From assembly GCA_002914805.1 (NCBI GenBank), contig JXTB01000016.1:625543-689542 (forward strand): 64,000 nucleotides of DNA, given 5' to 3'. The notes beneath the pieces are model-generated. The model was not told the DNA's origin, ran no database searches, and saw only the letters and a list, made by a program, of their open reading frames with translations. Positions 60,112 through 64,000 of this stretch are shown here, piece after piece. Made by a program: the position numbers and the translations under genes. Position 1 is the first letter of the stretch. Every line of letters begins with the position of its first letter. Source of the stretch: Parasponia andersonii (taxonomy: Eukaryota > Streptophyta > Magnoliopsida > Rosales > Cannabaceae).

Positions 60112-61773
60112 GTCACGACCCAAAATCCGGGCCAGTGGCAGAAGAAGAATTTCACAAAAATGGGAAATTCCTTGATTTATTTGAAAAGTGTTAAAAGTTC
60201 TAGTTTTATAAAATGGTCAATTTAAATAAAATAATTAGAATTTGATCCCATGAACTACTCGCATAGTTCGTATACACCATTAAACATATATCGAATAATT
60301 ATTTAAAAACACGAAATCAAATATCAATCCAAGTATCACCATCATCCACAATGAAACTCAAATCCCAGAATGACATACATAAGTTCTTAGACAAAATAGA
60401 AAGTAGTAATCTTAGTTCAATGCTAATACAAAATCCAAACAATCCAAATACCAAGACGACAAGCTTCAAGCATTACTGAGATAACGAACTACAGTCAAGG
60501 TGACCTCTTACTCCTCTTGATCATCAAGATCGCACTACAGTCAAGGTGACCTCTTACTTCAAGCATTACTGAGATAACGAACTACAGTCAAAGTGACCTC
60601 TTACTCCTCTTGATCATCAAGATCGCACTAGACACCACCTGAGGAAGGGGGTGAGCATAAAATGCCTAGTAGGAAAAACAAATACCCCGATCGAAAATAT
60701 TTTAGTGATGAAGAATTCCTGCAGGACTAGTATAGTCTAAAACATACACATATATATATATAATCCAAACCGGAAATCTATATATATATATATATATATA
60801 TATAAAGTAATGTAATCAAAACCATTCAATTCATATGCACATGATATATATAAAGTAATGTAATCAAAACCATTCAATTCATATGCATATGATATAAATC
60901 AACCCATACCCATGAACTCTCATCCTCTCATCTGTGGAAACCCAGGATGATGACACTAAGTATGCCTAACAGCCTGCTTGATACCTAAGCCCATACCTGG
61001 AGGGGACACCCGTGTGTCACCTATCAAACCTAGAAGAGCAACCGAATTGCCTACGCCTGCCAAATGGGGAGGTAATTAGAAGTAACAAAACCCCGCGTGG
61101 GTTTACGGACTCTATACTGACGATAGGGTATGCAGTACCACACTGTAAATCCACGATGCTAACCCAATGCTCATGTATGATCCTATGACACGTGCAATAC
61201 AAAACTGAAGTGTGAAAATAATCATGCTTGGGTTTTTCAATAAAATCAACATACTAGGTTTTATAGGAAAACGGGTAGCATAACGGCCCTATTTTTAATA
61301 TACCAAAAATAACATGTACTCAGAAAATTTCCAAAGCAATACAATATGTATACATCATACAATCAATTCTCATCACGGATGTTCAAGAAAACCAAAAATC
61401 ACATTTATTCTCATATGTTGCAGAAAATAAGTTTTATTCGAAAACCATATAAAATAGAGGTAATTGAGTCCCTACCTCGCTCGAATAGCAATACCACGCT
61501 ATCGAATCATCAAGATATCGTTGACGATCGCCTGGAGGGTCGGGAACCAATTCCGAGCCCTCAATCGTCCTCTTGCAAAAAGCCACCTTATCAACGAAGC
61601 TTCAATTCCACAAACGAACCTCTTCATTGAATTCCTAGCACCCAAAATAGCTAGATTAGACATATAACTTGTCCAATTTGGGTCCGTGCCCACACCGGAC
61701 CGGTGGCACGCAAAACAAAGTAAATTTCGACCGTCTGATCTCAATTTCCGTACCGGTCACCAAATATAGACAG

Positions 61774-61804
<31 letters not shown>

Positions 61805-62448
61805 AATTTATCCCATTTTTCGAGTACAATCCAAAAATGACAACAAAAACACAATCTAACGGCCGGATCAAAAAGTCAACTCAAGCTCAAAACATTCCGA
61901 AAATAATAACTTTTGATTCGGGGATTATGGGGTTAAGATATATATACCTTGATAATCCTTGCGACGAGATGAATGCAACGAGCCCAGTTTGAGGTCGAAC
62001 GGATGTCAGAATCGTTGCTGGCGGCTAAAAATCCGAAATGCCTACTTTGTCTTCTCCGATGGCTCCAGGAGGTCGGCGGCTAGCTCGGTGCGGTGCTAAC
62101 GAGGTCCACCGGTAGTCCCTGTAGCTGGGCGGTGGCTAGAGGCGGGGCGGCTCCCCTTTGGTGGTGCGCGGCCGAGAGACAGAGAGAAACGAGAGAGAGA
62201 GCGTCGGGGAGAGAGAGAGAGAGAAGAGAGAGAGAAAGAAACCGGGCACGTGGCTCTATTTTATAGTGTAGTATAATTTTCAAAAATTGCACATAAGTCC
62301 CCAATTTTTAAATCTTTATCAATTCTGTCTCATAAAAATTACAATTTAGTCATTCTGCACAAAATTTTTGCAAATTAATCTCTCTAATATTATATCCAAA
62401 AAATTAGTAAAATGTCTAAATTACCCCCCAAAATCCGAGTTTTTACAA
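60112..62448 (-). mobile_element. LTR-like repeat, copy 3 (complete)
   Basis: On the plus strand it begins TGTCACGACCC and ends GAGTTTTTACA, so on the minus strand it runs TGTAAAAACTC to GGGTCGTGACA. Flanks ATTAT and ATTAC are probably a 5-bp duplication with one transition. The TATA box CTATAAAATAG lies at 62255-62265 (minus). It carries private internal duplications near 60460-60640 and 60806-60890, and a long AT microsatellite at 61773-61802. Confidence 0.7.
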
Positions 62449-63285
62449 TTACTATCAAAAAAAGAGTTAAAATATTTTCACTATACGGATAGAGAAGTAA
62501 ATATATATACGTATATATAGTACAGAAAAAGTAAGTGATAGTGATCAAATAAAGGACTCGGGTTAAGCACTTGTAAAGGCTAGACTAAGTTCTGTATGGT
62601 GTATTTATTGTTGGGATTTAACATACACTTTTTTTGGAAAAAGATATCCACCGTAACATATATTTCATATTAATGTGATGAGTAACCATATAAGAGGGTG
62701 AATGAATAGGTACTTATTTCCTCATTGTATAAGTCTTATCTTTCAGCAATATTTTTATTGTTAACCATGATTTGTGCCATATATAACTTTTGGCTAGGTA
62801 ATGAGATAGAGATACAGTGTTTGCTACTATAGCATATTTCCTACGATAACTAAGTGATACGAGGATGAAAATAAAACGACTTTAAGTCGTATAAATAGAA
62901 TTGCATTTATTCTAAGGAATTATGTTACAAACAGGTTTGCGAATATAATTGTGAATGCATAACCAAAAGATTAATATCATTTGCTGAGTTCATATGACAC
63001 TGGAGGAGGGATCATGGTACTCGATCTAATATAACTATGTGATTTGGAGCCTAACAAAATTCTTTAAAGTATGTTCTATGTTGATCCTGAAAAGATTTGT
63101 TCTATGTTGATTCTGAAAAGATTTGATATAGTTCTCCTGAATTTTTTTTTTGCTAATAATTATTATTATTATTTTGCATTTAAGGTATCTGCAACCATTG
63201 TTATTATTAACTAATTACTTATAATTATACTCGTAATTATTTTTAATTTTCTCATGAAATTCCAACCTTCCAAGAATGGATGGAA
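62449..63285. other. Intergenic region upstream of VPS4
   Basis: AT-rich. An imperfect direct duplication of TGTTCTATGTTGATYCTGAA lies at 63074-63117. No gene is recognised. Confidence 0.5.
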
Positions 63286-63724
63286 TATATATAAATAACG
63301 CATTTTTATTAACACAAAAGGTTCTTTCTTTCTTTCTTCTCTTTTTTTTTTTTTTTCCGACGCGTCTCGAATCCCATTGAGTATTGACCAAAATATTAAT
63401 ACTTGCTTCGCCTCCTCTCTCTACCATTTCTTTTCTTTCTTTCTTTCTTTCTTTCCCTAATTCGATTTCAGACCAAAATAAGAATAAAAATTCCGCTGAT
63501 TTTCCGTAGAAAATTCTCAATTTTCTCGGGAAAACGAAGGAACACGAATTCAAGCTCAAATTCGTCTCCCCCTACTCCCAAATCAACTTCCGATCTCATC
63601 GCTTCTCTCTCTGCAAACCCCAATCCCCCAATCGAATATGAGTTTATTCGAATCCTAGGGTTTAATTTCGCCTTTTTGATTTTTGGATTTGGATTTCTGG
63701 TTTCGATTTCTTGGGTTCCCGAAG
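63286..63724 (+). promoter_or_regulatory. VPS4/SKD1 core promoter and leader
   Basis: TATATATAAATA at 63286-63297 is the likely TATA box, placing transcription start near 63320. The leader is pyrimidine-rich with a (CTTT)n tract at 63430-63455. A six-codon upstream ORF (ATG at 63638, stop TAG 63656-63658) precedes the main start. Confidence 0.6.
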
Positions 63725-64000
63725 ATGTATAGCAATTTCAAGGAGCAAGCTATAGAGTACGTGAAGCAAGCCGTACAGGAAGACAACGCTGGGAATTACG
63801 CAAAGGCTTTTCCTTTGTACATGAATGCGTTGGAGTACTTCAGGACGCATTTGAAGTACGAGAAGAACCCTAAGATTAAGGAGGCGATTACGCAGAAATT
63901 CACCGAGTATTTGCGCCGGGCCGAGGAGATCCGGGCGGTGTTGGACGATGGCGGGCCTGGTCCGGCTTCGAACGGAGATGCGGCGGTTGCGACGAGGCCG
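63725..64000 (+). CDS. SKD1: VPS4/SKD1 AAA-ATPase, N-terminal part (runs off the window)
   Basis: First 92 codons, uninterrupted to the window end. The sequence MYSNFKEQAIEYVKQAVQED and KAFPLYMNALEYFRTHLKYE form the MIT helix bundle that binds ESCRT-III tails. FTEYLRRAEEIRAVLDDGG ends the domain and GDAAVATRP begins the linker. In plants SKD1/VPS4 disassembles ESCRT-III at multivesicular endosomes, using ATP. The Walker motifs lie beyond the window. The start is the first ATG in the frame with the conserved MYSNFKEQAI beginning. Confidence 0.96.
   Translation, partial: MYSNFKEQAIEYVKQAVQEDNAGNYAKAFPLYMNALEYFRTHLKYEKNPKIKEAITQKFTEYLRRAEEIRAVLDDGGPGPASNGDAAVATRP

Noticed and set aside
63403..63732. 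109-codon open frame overlapping the VPS4 start codon
   Set aside because: It begins at TTG, has no ATG in frame, is low-complexity leader sequence and overlaps a certain gene start in another frame.

Overview
This window is nuclear DNA from a flowering plant, most likely a eudicot. It is AT-rich, its genes are interrupted by GT/AG introns, and roughly half of it is decayed transposon sequence. No prokaryotic, organellar or CRISPR signal was seen. I read five real protein genes directly from exon structure. They are an A20/AN1 zinc-finger (SAP family) gene (12472-12996, minus), an OTU deubiquitinase of the OTU6/OTLD1 type (15900-22061, minus, eight coding exons), LSM8 (33202-34545, minus, five exons), a mitochondrial-type ribosomal protein L15 gene (43812-47833, minus, four exons), and the first 92 codons of a VPS4/SKD1 AAA-ATPase (63725 to the window end, plus). 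All five are housekeeping or stress genes. They do not form an operon or a pathway.

Layout. 1-756 is an LTR of a Ty3/gypsy element in minus orientation. 3141-11742 is a complete but dead Tat-type Ty3/gypsy element with 5-bp ATACT target-site duplications. It sits inside an older, 5'-truncated LINE fragment that has its own 13-bp duplications. 12472-13800 holds the SAP gene and its upstream region. 15900-23100 holds the OTU gene, whose introns carry a tRNA-derived SINE and at least two LINE ends. 25796-27034 is a non-autonomous Mutator-like element, followed by a transposase relic and another LINE. 33202-36230 is LSM8 with its upstream region. 37580-41250 holds Ty3/gypsy relics. 41940-43520 is repeat-rich AT DNA. 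43812-48995 is mitochondrial L15 with its upstream region, followed by several inserted repeats to about 53500. 54499-62448 holds three copies of one LTR-like family. 62449-64000 is the VPS4 promoter, leader and first coding part.

The most notable relation between genes is that LSM8 and mitochondrial L15, two unrelated genes in the same orientation, have homologous upstream regions of about 1.1 kb. These include a cluster of TGGGCT (site II) promoter motifs, a GC-rich leader segment and a candidate leader intron. In the L15 copy the motif cluster has been split by about 1.56 kb of inserted DNA.

I did not find a convincing new biological system. The best leads are the duplicated promoter, the perfect 19-bp hairpin overlapping the polypurine tract of the Ty3/gypsy element, its 100-bp tandem array, and a short spliced leader ORF kept in both promoter copies.
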